Positions 9,681 to 20,653 of a stretch of DNA of 64,000 nucleotides are shown in pieces. The notes beneath the pieces were generated by a model. The model was not told the DNA's origin. It did not search any database and saw only the letters and a program-made list of their open reading frames with translations. Location: contig NZ_SJPH01000001.1 in the NCBI RefSeq assembly GCF_007859815.1, forward strand, positions 241,987 to 305,986, read 5' to 3'. How positions within the stretch are numbered: the stretch's first letter is position 1; each line of letters starts with the position of its first letter. This DNA comes from Botrimarina hoheduenensis (GTDB taxonomy: Bacteria > Planctomycetota > Planctomycetia > Pirellulales > Lacipirellulaceae). The position numbers and the translations under genes were made by a program.

Positions 9681-11129
9681 TTGAGTTACGTCGCCGACGA
9701 GAACGATACGATCGTCGCCGCGGCAACGCCTAACGGGCCGGCGGAGCGGGCGATTGTCCGCCTCGCCGGACCGCAGGCGGTGCAGCTTGTCGCTGGACTC
9801 GCTGATCGTTCGCTTACCACACCGGTCGCGCGACGCTTTGGGACGGTGGCGATCCGCGTGCCGATCGGCGGCGCGGCACGCGCGATCCCGTGCGACGTGT
9901 TCATCTGGCCCGACGCCCGGAGCTACACGCGACAACCGGCCGCCGAACTGCACACGGTCGGATCACCGCCGGTGGTCGAGGCCTTGATCGCGGCGTGCCT
10001 CGCCGCCGGTGCCCGACTTGCTCAGCCGGGCGAGTTTACGCTGCGGGCGTGCCTTGCCGGTCGGCTCGATCTGTTGCAGGCCGAGGCCGTGCTGGCGGTT
10101 ATCGATGCCCGCCACACGACGATGCTTAGCGTCGCGCTGGAGCAGATGGCCGGCGGCCTTTCTCGGCCACTCGCCGCGTTGCGTGGCAGCCTGCTCGACC
10201 TGTTGGCCGATCTCGAAGCGGGGCTCGACTTTGTGGATGAGGAAGACGTGCGGTTTGTCGAGGCAGACGACCTAGCGCGGCGTCTCACCGAGTCGGCTGA
10301 ACTCATCGAGCGGATTGCTGCTCAAACCCAGCAGCGCGGTGCAACAGCGGCGACCCCTCGGGTGGCGCTAGTGGGCCGGCCCAACGTGGGAAAAAGCCGA
10401 CTGTTTAACGCCTTGGTCGAGCGCTATGGCGTTGGCGAACGCTGCCGACCGGCCCTTGTCGCGGATCAGCCCGGTGTGACCCGTGACGAGATCGTCGCCG
10501 TTTTGAGCTGTGCCGGCATGCGTTTTAGTCTGATCGATACGCCCGGCGACGACGAGGATACAGGCGACGACAAGGGCACCGGTGACGACGAGGGCACCGG
10601 CGATAACAAGGGCAGCAATCGGGCAAAGCAGCCGATCGACGTGGTGGATGAGCAGGCCCGTCAGCAAAGCCGTGCGAAGCGGGGCTCGCTCGATCTTGAG
10701 GTGTTCTGCACGCCCGCTGCGACGAGAACGGTCATCCCCGGAGGCGCTGCCGAAGCGCTTACGGTGCTCACGATGGTCGATCGCGGAGGAGCACAAGCGG
10801 CCCAGGAGGGGACGATCAACACCTCGGCGGTTACGGGGGCAGGCTTGGCTGAACTCGCCGCGGCCATCGCACAGCGTTTGGCGGATCGGACGATCGAAAC
10901 CGCTTCTGCCAGCGTTGTCAGCACAACCGCTGGCCGCTGTGCCGAGAGCCTCTCCGCTGCGCGTGAGGCGTTGAAGACGGCCGCCGAGGCGGCACGCTGC
11001 GGCTACGGAGATGAGCTCGTGGCCTTCGACCTGCGTCGTGCCCTGGACGCCATTGGCCTTGTGACGGGCGAGATCGTGACAGACGAGGTGCTCGATCAGA
11101 TTTTCAGCAAGTTTTGCATCGGTAAGTGA
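9681..11129 (+). CDS. mnmE: Divergent tRNA U34 modification GTPase MnmE
   Basis: MnmE with MnmG modifies U34 of certain tRNAs. I choose TTG at 9681 (482 residues) because the family N-terminus begins there ([22 protein letters not shown]) and a GGGGGA lies 12 nt upstream. The folate-binding N-domain, G1 loop GRPNVGKS at 232-239 with the K+-coordinating Asn, PGVTRD at 264-269, DTPG at 286-289, and the C-terminal CIGK with the conserved Cys are all present. The stretch after DTPG, which normally carries switch II and the catalytic Glu, is replaced by an 18-nt repeat coding for Asp/Gly/Thr. The NKxD guanine motif is degenerate (TMVD). GTPase activity may be altered. Confidence 0.85.
   Translation: MSYVADENDTIVAAATPNGPAERAIVRLAGPQAVQLVAGLADRSLTTPVARRFGTVAIRVPIGGAARAIPCDVFIWPDARSYTRQPAAELHTVGSPPVVEALIAACLAAGARLAQPGEFTLRACLAGRLDLLQAEAVLAVIDARHTTMLSVALEQMAGGLSRPLAALRGSLLDLLADLEAGLDFVDEEDVRFVEADDLARRLTESAELIERIAAQTQQRGATAATPRVALVGRPNVGKSRLFNALVERYGVGERCRPALVADQPGVTRDEIVAVLSCAGMRFSLIDTPGDDEDTGDDKGTGDDEGTGDNKGSNRAKQPIDVVDEQARQQSRAKRGSLDLEVFCTPAATRTVIPGGAAEALTVLTMVDRGGAQAAQEGTINTSAVTGAGLAELAAAIAQRLADRTIETASASVVSTTAGRCAESLSAAREALKTAAEAARCGYGDELVAFDLRRALDAIGLVTGEIVTDEVLDQIFSKFCIGK
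10545..10616 (+). repeat. In-frame 4 x 18-nt tandem repeat inside mnmE
   Basis: Four consecutive 18-base units begin at 10545, 10563, 10581 and 10599. The second reads GGCGACGACAAGGGCACC. They code for [18 protein letters not shown] and GDNKGS, directly after the G3 motif DTPG. Being a multiple of three, the expansion keeps the frame. Unit differences fall at several codon positions, so it is not a very recent slippage product. Confidence 0.9.
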
Positions 11130-11174
11130 ATCGCTGCCGCGCTCGGATCGCTCTGCTAAAGAAGAGATGCCCCG

Positions 11175-12605
11175 CTAAGCAACCAAAGAGTCGGCGGGAT
11201 CCGCTGCCTCTTGCAGGTAAGCAGACCCGCGGTAAGTGGCCGCCCAGACCAGATAGATCAAAGCGGTCACGCTCATGGCGTAAGCGAAGAAACGAAAGTA
11301 GTCGGCTCCTTCGAGAACGACGGATCCGGCTGCTTGTTGCTCCTTGATGTAGGAGTTTACCAGCACGATCATTTCGTTACCCAGCGCAACGCTGAGCCAG
11401 TAGATGCCGGTGACGAACGACTTCATCTTGGGCGGTGCCTGTGTGTAGGCGAATTCTAACGCCGTCACCGAGAGCAGCACTTCAGAAGCGGTGATGACCA
11501 CGTAGGCGAGGGTTTGCCAGCTTAAGTGGGGTGTCGCGCCGGCGTCGATCTGCGACTGGATCCCGGCGATGATGAAGTACGAGAAGGGGGCGATGGCCAG
11601 CCCGACACCGATCCGGCGGAGCGGCGTTAGCGTGAGGCGGCGCTCCACTAGCGGGTACACAACTTGCGTAAAGAGCGGGATCAGCAGCATGACTAGAATC
11701 GGGTTCGCGGCCTGATGGGCAGACGCTTCGATCTCATAACCGAAAACGTTGCGATCCATGTTTTTGGCTTGCTCTACCCAGGTGGAAGTGGTTTGGTCGA
11801 AGAGACACCAGAATACGGCCAGCAGAAGGAACAAGGGGATCAGCTTCGCGACGGCCCCAATCCCCTCACGGCTCAAAGCCTCACGGAAGAAGCCGATCCC
11901 CGCGGGGGGCACGTGAACGTACTCGTTGCGGCCGAGCCAAAAGACGAGCGTCGCGATCGCCATCAGCACGCCCGGCACGCCGAAGGCCACGCCGGGCCCA
12001 AAGTTGCGTAGCAATTCGGGAGTCAACAGCGTGGAAGCGGTCGCCCCCAGGTTGATCGAGAAATAGAACCACAGGTACACCCGCGACATCAGTCGTTGGT
12101 TGCCGGCCCCAAACTGATCGCCCACATGGGCCGAAACGCACGGTTTGATGCCGCCAGTTGAGAACGCGATCAGCGCTAGCGCCCACCACAATGCCGCTTG
12201 GGGCGCAACGCCCGTCAGATGTGGCAGATCCACCAACGCCATGACCGCGTGCCCGACGCAGTAGAGAATCGAGAGCCACAGAATCGTGCGATACTTTCCC
12301 AGCAGCGTGTCGCACAAGAAGGCTCCCAGAAGCGGGAAGAAGTAAGCCGCCGTCATGAAGTTATGCTGCCAGATGGTCGCGTCCCGGATGTCCATCACCG
12401 CAGATTCTCCACCGATACTGGTTAAGTGCTCGGTCATGAACACATAGAGAATCGTTCGCATCCCGTAGAAGCTGAACCGTTCGGCGGCTTCGTTGCCAAC
12501 GATATAGGGCACGCCGCGGGGCATGCGAGTTTCTTGGGGGTCGGGCGTTGTGCGGTAACGAGCGGACAACTTGGCGAACTCACGGCGGTCAGTGGGGGTA
12601 GACAT
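11175..12605 (-). CDS. POT/PTR family peptide:proton symporter
   Basis: A proton-coupled di/tripeptide transporter of the major facilitator superfamily. Starting at the ATG at 12605 (the frame is open to 12692) gives 476 residues and about 12-14 hydrophobic segments. Family signatures are the helix-1 motif NEAAERFSFYG, corresponding to the ExxERFxYYG proton-coupling element, and the signature-2 region LWFYFSINLGA. Residues FSTGGIKPCV after helix 4 also fit. The gene is convergent with mnmE (45-bp gap) and divergent from the methyltransferase gene (91 bp). Substrate range beyond peptides is not readable. Confidence 0.9.
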   Translation of the reverse strand: MSTPTDRREFAKLSARYRTTPDPQETRMPRGVPYIVGNEAAERFSFYGMRTILYVFMTEHLTSIGGESAVMDIRDATIWQHNFMTAAYFFPLLGAFLCDTLLGKYRTILWLSILYCVGHAVMALVDLPHLTGVAPQAALWWALALIAFSTGGIKPCVSAHVGDQFGAGNQRLMSRVYLWFYFSINLGATASTLLTPELLRNFGPGVAFGVPGVLMAIATLVFWLGRNEYVHVPPAGIGFFREALSREGIGAVAKLIPLFLLLAVFWCLFDQTTSTWVEQAKNMDRNVFGYEIEASAHQAANPILVMLLIPLFTQVVYPLVERRLTLTPLRRIGVGLAIAPFSYFIIAGIQSQIDAGATPHLSWQTLAYVVITASEVLLSVTALEFAYTQAPPKMKSFVTGIYWLSVALGNEMIVLVNSYIKEQQAAGSVVLEGADYFRFFAYAMSVTALIYLVWAATYRGSAYLQEAADPADSLVA

Positions 12606-12696
12606 CGCAACGCAAGCGGGCAGTCTAGCCGATCGGCGGGAGCCCGCCTGCCCGGGCCTGACGCTTCGCGCAAAGGGCTGATCGCATGACACTCAA

Positions 12697-13683
12697 GTGG
12701 AGTGTGCACGCTACCTCGAACCCCCTGCCGAAACCGTGACGGACGATTCGCCCGGCTTGCCGACCGAGTTTGTGGAGCGTTTGCGCGCAATTTTTGGCAA
12801 CGAAGCCGACGCCGTGCTCGCCACGTTTGGCAGCGACCGCCGACCGGGCGTTTGGGCCAACCCGCTCCGCACGCAGCAGCCGATCGGCACCCTGCTCGCG
12901 GGACTCGGCGTCGTGTCCGAAGCGTGCCCGTGGCTGACCACCGCGGCAACCATTGCGCCCGAAGCAAAGCCCCTCGTTACGAACTCGGCAGAGGTCGCGG
13001 CGGGGGCGCTGTACGTGCAGAACCTTTCCAGCATGCTGGCTCCCTGGGTGCTCGCTCCGCAGCCCGGCGAGTCGGTGCTCGATCTGGCGGCAGCACCGGG
13101 AGGCAAGACGCTTCATCTGGCGGCCCGGATGCTTTGCGAGGGAGAACTCGCGGCGGTCGAGCCCGTAAGACCACGGCGTTTCAAGCTGAGTGCGAATCTC
13201 GAACGCTGTGGGGCGGACGGCTTTGTGCGTGTCTATCCGCACGATGGCCGCGAGGTGGGCCGTAAAACGCCGGCCCGCTTCGATGCGGTGCTGCTCGACG
13301 CGCCGTGCAGCAGCGAGGCGCGGTTCGATCCGCGCAACCCCGCGACGTTCGCGTACTGGGGACCGCGCAAGCTTGCCGAGAGTGCGCGTAAGCAGAAGTC
13401 GCTGCTACGCTCGGCACTCGACGCGACGAAGCCAGGGGGCCGGGTTCTGTATTGCACCTGCTCCTTTGCGCCCGAAGAAAACGAGCTGGTGGTAGCACAC
13501 ACGCTGCGCCGGATGGGGGCGGCGATCGAGCTGACCCCGCTTGAGCTGCCCGTTGCCACAGCGCGTCCGGGACTCCATAACTGGCGCGGTAAGTCCTTGC
13601 CCTCGGACCTAACAAGAACACTCCGGGTGCTGCCCGATCGGCAACTCGCCGGTTTCTATTTGGCTCTATTTGCGAAGCGCTGA
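12697..13683 (+). CDS. NSUN/RsmB-type RNA cytosine-C5 methyltransferase
   Basis: A 328-residue SAM-dependent methyltransferase of the RsmB/RsmF/NSUN family, which makes m5C in rRNA or tRNA. Visible motifs are the SAM loop DLAAAPGGKTLHL from D129, motif IV DAPCSS with C204 (enzyme-release cysteine), and motif VI TCS with the nucleophile C255, followed by FAPEENE. The upstream 128 residues form a small N-terminal domain, and there is no C-terminal PUA/RNA-binding extension as in RsmF. The reported start is GTG at 12697; GTG at 12736 is an equally credible alternative. The target base is unknown. Confidence 0.88.
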   Translation: MECARYLEPPAETVTDDSPGLPTEFVERLRAIFGNEADAVLATFGSDRRPGVWANPLRTQQPIGTLLAGLGVVSEACPWLTTAATIAPEAKPLVTNSAEVAAGALYVQNLSSMLAPWVLAPQPGESVLDLAAAPGGKTLHLAARMLCEGELAAVEPVRPRRFKLSANLERCGADGFVRVYPHDGREVGRKTPARFDAVLLDAPCSSEARFDPRNPATFAYWGPRKLAESARKQKSLLRSALDATKPGGRVLYCTCSFAPEENELVVAHTLRRMGAAIELTPLELPVATARPGLHNWRGKSLPSDLTRTLRVLPDRQLAGFYLALFAKR

Positions 13684-13739
13684 ACGGGTAGCCAATGCGC
13701 GACCTGCGTGCTATGCGGCTCGTAGGTGCGGCGATTGCG

Positions 13740-15182
<1,443 letters not shown>

Positions 15183-15201
15183 GGATCGCTGGTGGGCCAG
15201 A

Positions 15202-15227
15202 GCGGTGGGGCAGGGCGGTGGGGCAGG
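15202..15227. repeat. 13-bp exact tandem duplication
   Basis: GCGGTGGGGCAGG occurs twice in direct succession (15202-15214 and 15215-15227), 20 bp upstream of the DASS transporter start and therefore in its promoter or leader. The rest of the 297-bp gap up to 15480 shows no gene. A G-rich tract of this kind could vary by slippage, but no effect can be shown. Confidence 0.75.
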
Positions 15228-15479
15228 GCGTGAATTCTCGGATAGCAGAGCGGGTGCGCTACCGAGGTGTCACGGGCGGGGGGCAATCCTTCGCCGTTAC
15301 GGGAAGCAACGGAGGAGCAAACGATCGCCGCGAGCTCACCGTGGCTAACAAACGCAACAAAGTATGGCCGCAGTTAACTCATAGAGTTAATACATGACCG
15401 ATCGGTGCGTCGAACGCAAGTTGTGTCGAATTGACGCATTCTGCGTGCTGCAATCTGCCCACTCAGATTCGTGGTCGAA

Positions 15480-16889
15480 TCACTCGGCAGCACCGTTCAG
15501 CCGTAAAAAAACGGCCCCATCACGCAAGTTGACCAGGAGGCGTCCCCCCTCTTCCGACGGAACAATGAACACCCCGGTGCCGTCGTTTCCACTTAGCCAG
15601 CGCCGCGTTAGCAACTCGCCCGAAAGATCGCGTACCGACAACACGTGCAGATAGTCCTCGGCGCCGGTGAGGTTGAAAGCCCCATAGTGTTCTTCCTGCA
15701 AGGCAATCTCCGGTGTGCTGTCGCCGGTTAGATCGCCCACGGCAAGCGTGATCTTTGAGTAGTCGCCTTCCGCCGGGAGCTTCTCGACCCAGACCGACTC
15801 GCCATCGGCGTCAAAGAGTCCCACGAGGAAGCCGACGGTTTCCCACTCTTCGTCATAAACCTCTTGGGCGGCGACCCATTTAAGGCCCTCGGCGTCCACC
15901 AGCGGAGCGAATCCGCAGAGCGGCATCGGATCGCCATCGGGATCAAGCGAGTCAGCACCCCACTCGAGCGTTGTCTCAACGGTTGCGGAGCCGTCAAACG
16001 GGATGATCGCCAAGCGGTTCTGACCGATGGGCATCGCCAGCGCTTCATTGCCGCTCGGCAGCCGGAACCGCTGGGGACCCTCGATGCCATCGAAGTACGC
16101 ATCGTCCGCGAAGGCGGCGAAACCGACCTCTTGAAGCCGGTGCTCATTAACGGGGCCAAAGCGTGCGCGGATCGCGTCGAGCCGGGCGACGCGCGCTGCG
16201 GTGACCGCCGCGATCGCCTCGGCATCGAACAGCGTTTCACCGCGACGAACCCGTTCAATCTGAGAGCGAAGTTTCGCGCCGACCTGCGATGAGTAGCCCG
16301 AGTGGACAGCTTGGATTGTTCCTTCGCGATCGATCAGCACCGTCAGAGGGATGCTGTTGGCTCCAAACGTATCGCCGACCTCTCCGCCGTTGTCCAACAA
16401 CTGGGCGAAGGAGAGCTTCTTCTCCGCCACGAACGAGCGAACCGCATCAAGGTCTTCGCCCTGGTTGAGGCCGATCACTCGCACGTCGTCCCCAACGGAT
16501 TCGTGGAGTTCCTGCAGCTGGGGCAAGGTCGCCACGCAGGGGCCACACCAGGTTGCCCAGAAGTCGAGCACCACGATCTTGCCGCGTAGCTCGGAGAGCC
16601 TCACGGAATCGCCCTGCAGGTTGACTAGGTCAAAGTCGGGCGCTTGCTGACCGAGCACGGGCGAGGGTTCTTCCTCTTCGGCCAGGTCTGCGTCACCCAA
16701 GAGGGTGCCCAGGAGCCGACCCACTGACTCGGCCCAGTCGTAACTTGGCGAGGCCGGATCAGCGCTGGCTTCCGCGGCGAGCTGCGATCCGGAATCCGCT
16801 TCGGCCCGCGCCGAAAGTGGCGTCATCCAAAAACCGAGGCCGGCGCAGGCCACAAATAACAGGCGGGCAAAGCAATCGAGGCTTGTCAT
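15480..16889 (-). CDS. Exported TlpA-like thioredoxin-fold protein
   Basis: From the ATG at 16889 (469 residues; the frame is open to 17240) the protein opens with a signal peptide ending near LSARA. After an acidic spacer, residues about 80-215 form a TlpA/ResA-type redoxin domain with the active site W114-C-G-P-C118, the AhpC/TSA-style N-terminal QQAPDFDLVNLQGDSVRLSEL, and the cis-Pro region SIPLTVLIDREG. The remaining 250 residues are a beta-rich C-terminal domain with GDLTGDSTPEIAL, which resembles FG-GAP/VCBS propeller repeats. A periplasmic disulfide reductant is the likely role of the first half; the second may bind a partner. It is divergent from the next gene. Confidence 0.85.
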   Translation of the reverse strand: MTSLDCFARLLFVACAGLGFWMTPLSARAEADSGSQLAAEASADPASPSYDWAESVGRLLGTLLGDADLAEEEEPSPVLGQQAPDFDLVNLQGDSVRLSELRGKIVVLDFWATWCGPCVATLPQLQELHESVGDDVRVIGLNQGEDLDAVRSFVAEKKLSFAQLLDNGGEVGDTFGANSIPLTVLIDREGTIQAVHSGYSSQVGAKLRSQIERVRRGETLFDAEAIAAVTAARVARLDAIRARFGPVNEHRLQEVGFAAFADDAYFDGIEGPQRFRLPSGNEALAMPIGQNRLAIIPFDGSATVETTLEWGADSLDPDGDPMPLCGFAPLVDAEGLKWVAAQEVYDEEWETVGFLVGLFDADGESVWVEKLPAEGDYSKITLAVGDLTGDSTPEIALQEEHYGAFNLTGAEDYLHVLSVRDLSGELLTRRWLSGNDGTGVFIVPSEEGGRLLVNLRDGAVFLRLNGAAE

Positions 16890-17072
16890 CGGAGATCGAT
16901 CGAATGAGGCTAGGAAGTCTGTCTCGTCAGCCACAGGCGTAAACCGGGGGCCCCACCACGTGCCAGACAGCTTAATCGCTTGGCACCGAGCAGAGGGGGG
17001 GACCCCTGCAAACTCCGCCCGCCGGCGTGTTGGATATTGCTTTCGCGACACCCTAATTGTGCGATTATTAAC

Positions 17073-17969
17073 ATGCGAATCCGCGTAGCGGTTGCTTGCC
17101 TGATGTTCGCTTTGGTTGGCGAATCGCGGGCGGACACCCCCCCGTTTGATCTCCCCGAAACGATTGGCTGGCGGGACGTCTTTGAGGGGATCGCCGTGGC
17201 TGAGCTCACGCTCACACAGCCGCGGCCGCTGCGGGTTCATCTGGCGAAGGTCGATCTGTTGGCCGACGGCGTATCGGTCGTTGCGAATTCAGACAACGGC
17301 GAACGACCCGACGAGGTCGATGGCTGCTACACCACGACCTTCCTCGAGCAGCAGGCTTGTCAGATCGCGATCAACGGCGCGCCTTTCGGACCGGGCCGCG
17401 CGAAGGAAGGCGAGACACAAGATGTTTCGGGACTTGTCGTTTCCCACGGCGTAGTCGTTTCGCCGATAGAAGTCCCGGGCGAGCCCGACCGAGCAGCGCT
17501 GGTCTTCCGCGGACCAACCGCCGCCATCGAGTCGCCGCCGATCGACCTCAGCGGGGTTAGCACCGCTGTGGGCGGTTTTGGAGTGGTGCTCGCACAGGGC
17601 AAAGTGGTGCGTGACGAGACGACGCCCGAAAAAGTTTTGGACGGTGTACACCCGCGTTCCGCTTTTGCCCTACGTCGCGGTGGTGCAGAACTCTTGCTGC
17701 TGGTCGTCGATGGCCGCCAACCCGGTTACAGCGAGGGCGTTACACTGGAGGAGCTGGGTAAAATGATTGGCTTGTTGGGTTACGAAGAGGGCCTGAATCT
17801 CGATGGCGGGGGAACCACCTCCCTGGCGATTGCCAACGAAACGGGCAAAGCCGTTCTCTTGAATCGTCCGATCAACGACAAGCAGCCGGGGCAGCAGCGT
17901 GTCGCGGCTAGCCATTTGGGGGTGTTCGCCAGATCACTTCCTGTGGAGAGTAAACCTACGAGCCCGTAG
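17073..17969 (+). CDS. Exported phosphodiester glycosidase (NAGPA-like) domain protein
   Basis: Start placed at the ATG at 17073, which opens a short signal peptide (MRIRVAVACLMFALVGESRA) and yields 298 residues. The mature part matches the phosphodiester glycosidase / NAGPA family (formerly DUF2233): residues near 120-130 carry AINGAPFGPG, and the C-terminal block LLLVVDGRQPGYSEGVTLEEL followed by GLNLDGGGTTSL is diagnostic. In the mammalian member this domain removes GlcNAc from a phosphodiester; bacterial members act on exopolysaccharide or wall phosphodiesters. Shares a 183-bp divergent intergenic region with the redoxin gene. Confidence 0.88.
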   Translation: MRIRVAVACLMFALVGESRADTPPFDLPETIGWRDVFEGIAVAELTLTQPRPLRVHLAKVDLLADGVSVVANSDNGERPDEVDGCYTTTFLEQQACQIAINGAPFGPGRAKEGETQDVSGLVVSHGVVVSPIEVPGEPDRAALVFRGPTAAIESPPIDLSGVSTAVGGFGVVLAQGKVVRDETTPEKVLDGVHPRSAFALRRGGAELLLLVVDGRQPGYSEGVTLEELGKMIGLLGYEEGLNLDGGGTTSLAIANETGKAVLLNRPINDKQPGQQRVAASHLGVFARSLPVESKPTSP

Positions 17970-18113
17970 CCACCCGGCCGGCGTCTCGATACGCTTATTG
18001 TGCCGTAGACAGCCGCTTCTCTCGCCGAGTTCGGTACCGTCCCGCAAGCTTCGCCTCGGCTTTGTCGAGGTCGCCGAGCATCGCCCGCAAGGATTGTCCC
18101 TCAGCAACGCTTT

Positions 18114-20549
18114 ATGTTGGTCGAGCGACTCGCAGACACCGTGAACAAGGGCTGGCGCTGGGTCCTGCTGGCCTGGTTGCTGCTTGCGGTGGGGCTCAAG
18201 ATGGTGGCCCCCTCATGGCAAGCGATTGCGCTCGACGGCGATCTCGATTATCTGCCCGCCAAGGTGGATAGCTTGCAGGGAGAGGCGTTGCTCAAGGCCG
18301 CGTTCCCCGACGAGAAGTCGAAGAGCCAAGCCGTGGTGGTTCTCTCACGTGGCGGCGAGCCGATCGTGAGCGAAGATCGCCGTTTCGGTTTGCGTGTGGC
18401 AGAAGCCCTGCGCACCGCGGAGGGACTGCCGATCCTCGACGTCTGGGACGAACGCACCCAGGTTGTTGGCGACATGATGCTTGCGCGCAACGGTGCCGCA
18501 GCGATGGTGGTTGCCAACACCACCACCGGTTTAATGGATGTTGAGAACGCGCGGGTCCTTGAACGGATCGAGTCGTTGCTGGACGAGTTGCAGGTCGAGG
18601 CCCCCGAGGGGCTCGACGTCGGTCTGACCGGATCGGCGATGATCGGCGGCGACTTGCGACTCTCGATCGAAGAGAGTCTCGCCAGCACCGAGGTCGCGAC
18701 GATCGTGCTCGTGCTGTTGTGCCTGATCATTATCTATCGAGCCCCGCTACTGGTGCTGATCCCACTCGCGACGATCGCGGTCTCGATGTCGGTTTCGTAC
18801 GATCTGGTCGCGTTGCTCGCTGACAATTTCGGTCCGGGTGACTATCCCTGGTCCGACTTCAAGATCTTCACCACCTCCAAGATCTTCGTTGTTGTGATCC
18901 TCTTTGGGGCGGGGACCGACTACTGCTTGTTCTTGATTGCGCGCTATCGAGAAGAGCTTGCCGAAGGGGTCGATTGGTCCGTCGCACCGGGACGAGCGCT
19001 CGCGCGGGTGGGCGATGCCCTGGCGGGCAGCGCGTTCACCACCATCGTCGGCTTGGCGATGATGATCGTTGCCGAGTATGGCAAATTCTCGAACAGCGGC
19101 CCGACCATCGGTGTTTGTATTCTCGTCGCGCTCGCGGCGTGCGTGACGTTCGCTCCGGCTTTGTTGCGGGCCATGGGTCCGGTCGTCTTCTGGCCGGTGC
19201 GCCCTCCCGCGCCCGAGGAGCGTGGCAGCGGCCGTGACGCAACCGAGCCCAGCGACGCCCGGCTATGGGGAGCCGTGGCCGACATGGTGATGCGGCGTCC
19301 GGTGACGATCATGGCGCTGTCGGCATGGCTTGCTGCACCGCTGATCTACCTGGGTGCCGGTGTCGGGGTAACGCACGATTTTGTCGCGGACTTGGCGCCC
19401 GAACGGACCTCGGTGCGGGGGGCCGAGCAAGTGCGGACCTTCTTCGGCGAGGGGACGATCGCGCCGATGAAGGTGATCGCTCGTCTGGCCGACGGGACCA
19501 AGACCAAAGAGGGCGCTCCTCTGGATCTCTCCTCCAACGAGGGACGCTACGCCATTGCTCCGTTGCATTCCTTGCTGTTTGAGCAAGAAAGCGTTGCCGA
19601 TGTACGCAGCTTGTATCTGCCGACGGGCGGAGACCCCAAGAAGCGGCGTTTCTTAGGCGGCGGCGCTCTGCATGACTTGGCGGTGGCCGGCAGCCCGCTC
19701 ACGGCCGAGACCTTTGTCTCGCACGGGGGGGCGTACGCCGGCAAGGTGACCCAAGTGTCGCTGCTTTTATCGCAAGATCCGTTTTCGAGCGTAGCCCGCG
19801 AGCAGATGCCGAGCCTCTCAGAAGCGCTACACACCTTCGCGGAACAGGCCACCATCGAGGGGGAGCCCAACCCCTGGTTCGGGGCCGAGTTCCACTTAGT
19901 CGGGGTCACGCCGGGCATGCGCGACCTGGAGCAGGTCACCAACCGCGATCGCTGGCGGATCCAGATCGCGACCGTATCGGCCGTGTTTCTGGTGCTGCTT
20001 GTGATCCTCCGCCGACCGCTGGTCTGCGTGTACTTGATCGTAACGGTGCTACTCAGCTACTGGGTGACGCTCGGGGCGACGAGCCTCTTCTTTCAGGCGC
20101 TCTACGGCGAGGCTTTTCAGGGGCTTGATTGGAAGACGCCCATCTTCCTGTTCGTGATCCTGATCGCCGTTGGCCAAGACTACAACATCTATCTGGCAAC
20201 GCGGGTCATCGAAGAACAGAACCGCTTGGGACTCAAAGCCGGTCTGCGACGCGCGATCGTCCAGACTGGTGGCATTATCACTAGCTGCGGCGTGATCATG
20301 GCCGGCACCTTTATTTCGATGGCCACGGGAACACTGCGGGGCATGGTGGAATTAGGGTTCGCCCTCGCACTCGGCGTGCTGCTGGATACGTTCTTTGTGC
20401 GGACGGTAGTCGTCCCCTGTTTCTTTGCGTTGTACGCCCGTCGCGAAGCGGATCCCGCCGAGAAGCTGACGTCTTACGACGCCTCGTCAACGCCCGCGCC
20501 GCGTTCCGCGAAGCTCTCTGCCCCCACAACCTCCTCGGTTGCCAGCTAA
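18114..20549 (+). CDS. MMPL/RND family transporter
   Basis: An 811-residue inner-membrane protein with the duplicated RND layout: one N-terminal helix (about residues 15-33), a periplasmic loop of about 160 residues, five or six helices (about 195-360), a cytoplasmic linker rich in charged residues, another helix near 400, a second periplasmic loop, and a final helix bundle from about 625 to 780. The helix-4 region has VVVILFGAGTDYCLFLIARYREEL and the second half VILIAVGQDYNIYLATRVIEE, the paired Gly-x-Asp-Tyr motifs typical of MMPL proton relays. Such proteins export lipids or hydrophobic compounds. No membrane-fusion partner lies nearby. Confidence 0.9.
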   Translation: MLVERLADTVNKGWRWVLLAWLLLAVGLKMVAPSWQAIALDGDLDYLPAKVDSLQGEALLKAAFPDEKSKSQAVVVLSRGGEPIVSEDRRFGLRVAEALRTAEGLPILDVWDERTQVVGDMMLARNGAAAMVVANTTTGLMDVENARVLERIESLLDELQVEAPEGLDVGLTGSAMIGGDLRLSIEESLASTEVATIVLVLLCLIIIYRAPLLVLIPLATIAVSMSVSYDLVALLADNFGPGDYPWSDFKIFTTSKIFVVVILFGAGTDYCLFLIARYREELAEGVDWSVAPGRALARVGDALAGSAFTTIVGLAMMIVAEYGKFSNSGPTIGVCILVALAACVTFAPALLRAMGPVVFWPVRPPAPEERGSGRDATEPSDARLWGAVADMVMRRPVTIMALSAWLAAPLIYLGAGVGVTHDFVADLAPERTSVRGAEQVRTFFGEGTIAPMKVIARLADGTKTKEGAPLDLSSNEGRYAIAPLHSLLFEQESVADVRSLYLPTGGDPKKRRFLGGGALHDLAVAGSPLTAETFVSHGGAYAGKVTQVSLLLSQDPFSSVAREQMPSLSEALHTFAEQATIEGEPNPWFGAEFHLVGVTPGMRDLEQVTNRDRWRIQIATVSAVFLVLLVILRRPLVCVYLIVTVLLSYWVTLGATSLFFQALYGEAFQGLDWKTPIFLFVILIAVGQDYNIYLATRVIEEQNRLGLKAGLRRAIVQTGGIITSCGVIMAGTFISMATGTLRGMVELGFALALGVLLDTFFVRTVVVPCFFALYARREADPAEKLTSYDASSTPAPRSAKLSAPTTSSVAS

Positions 20550-20653
20550 ATTGGCGGGCTAGGCGATACGGCTCGATGCAACCCTTGGCCTGGGCAATCC
20601 GCTTCGAGGCATCGGGTAAGCGACTTTTCGATCTGCCGCTAGCCGCCTGAGGC

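Noticed and set aside
17073..17240. The longer start of the redoxin gene (17240), which would overlap the divergent glycosidase gene
   Set aside because: The signal peptide starts at 16889, and the extension is an antisense shadow of the neighbouring promoter and coding start.
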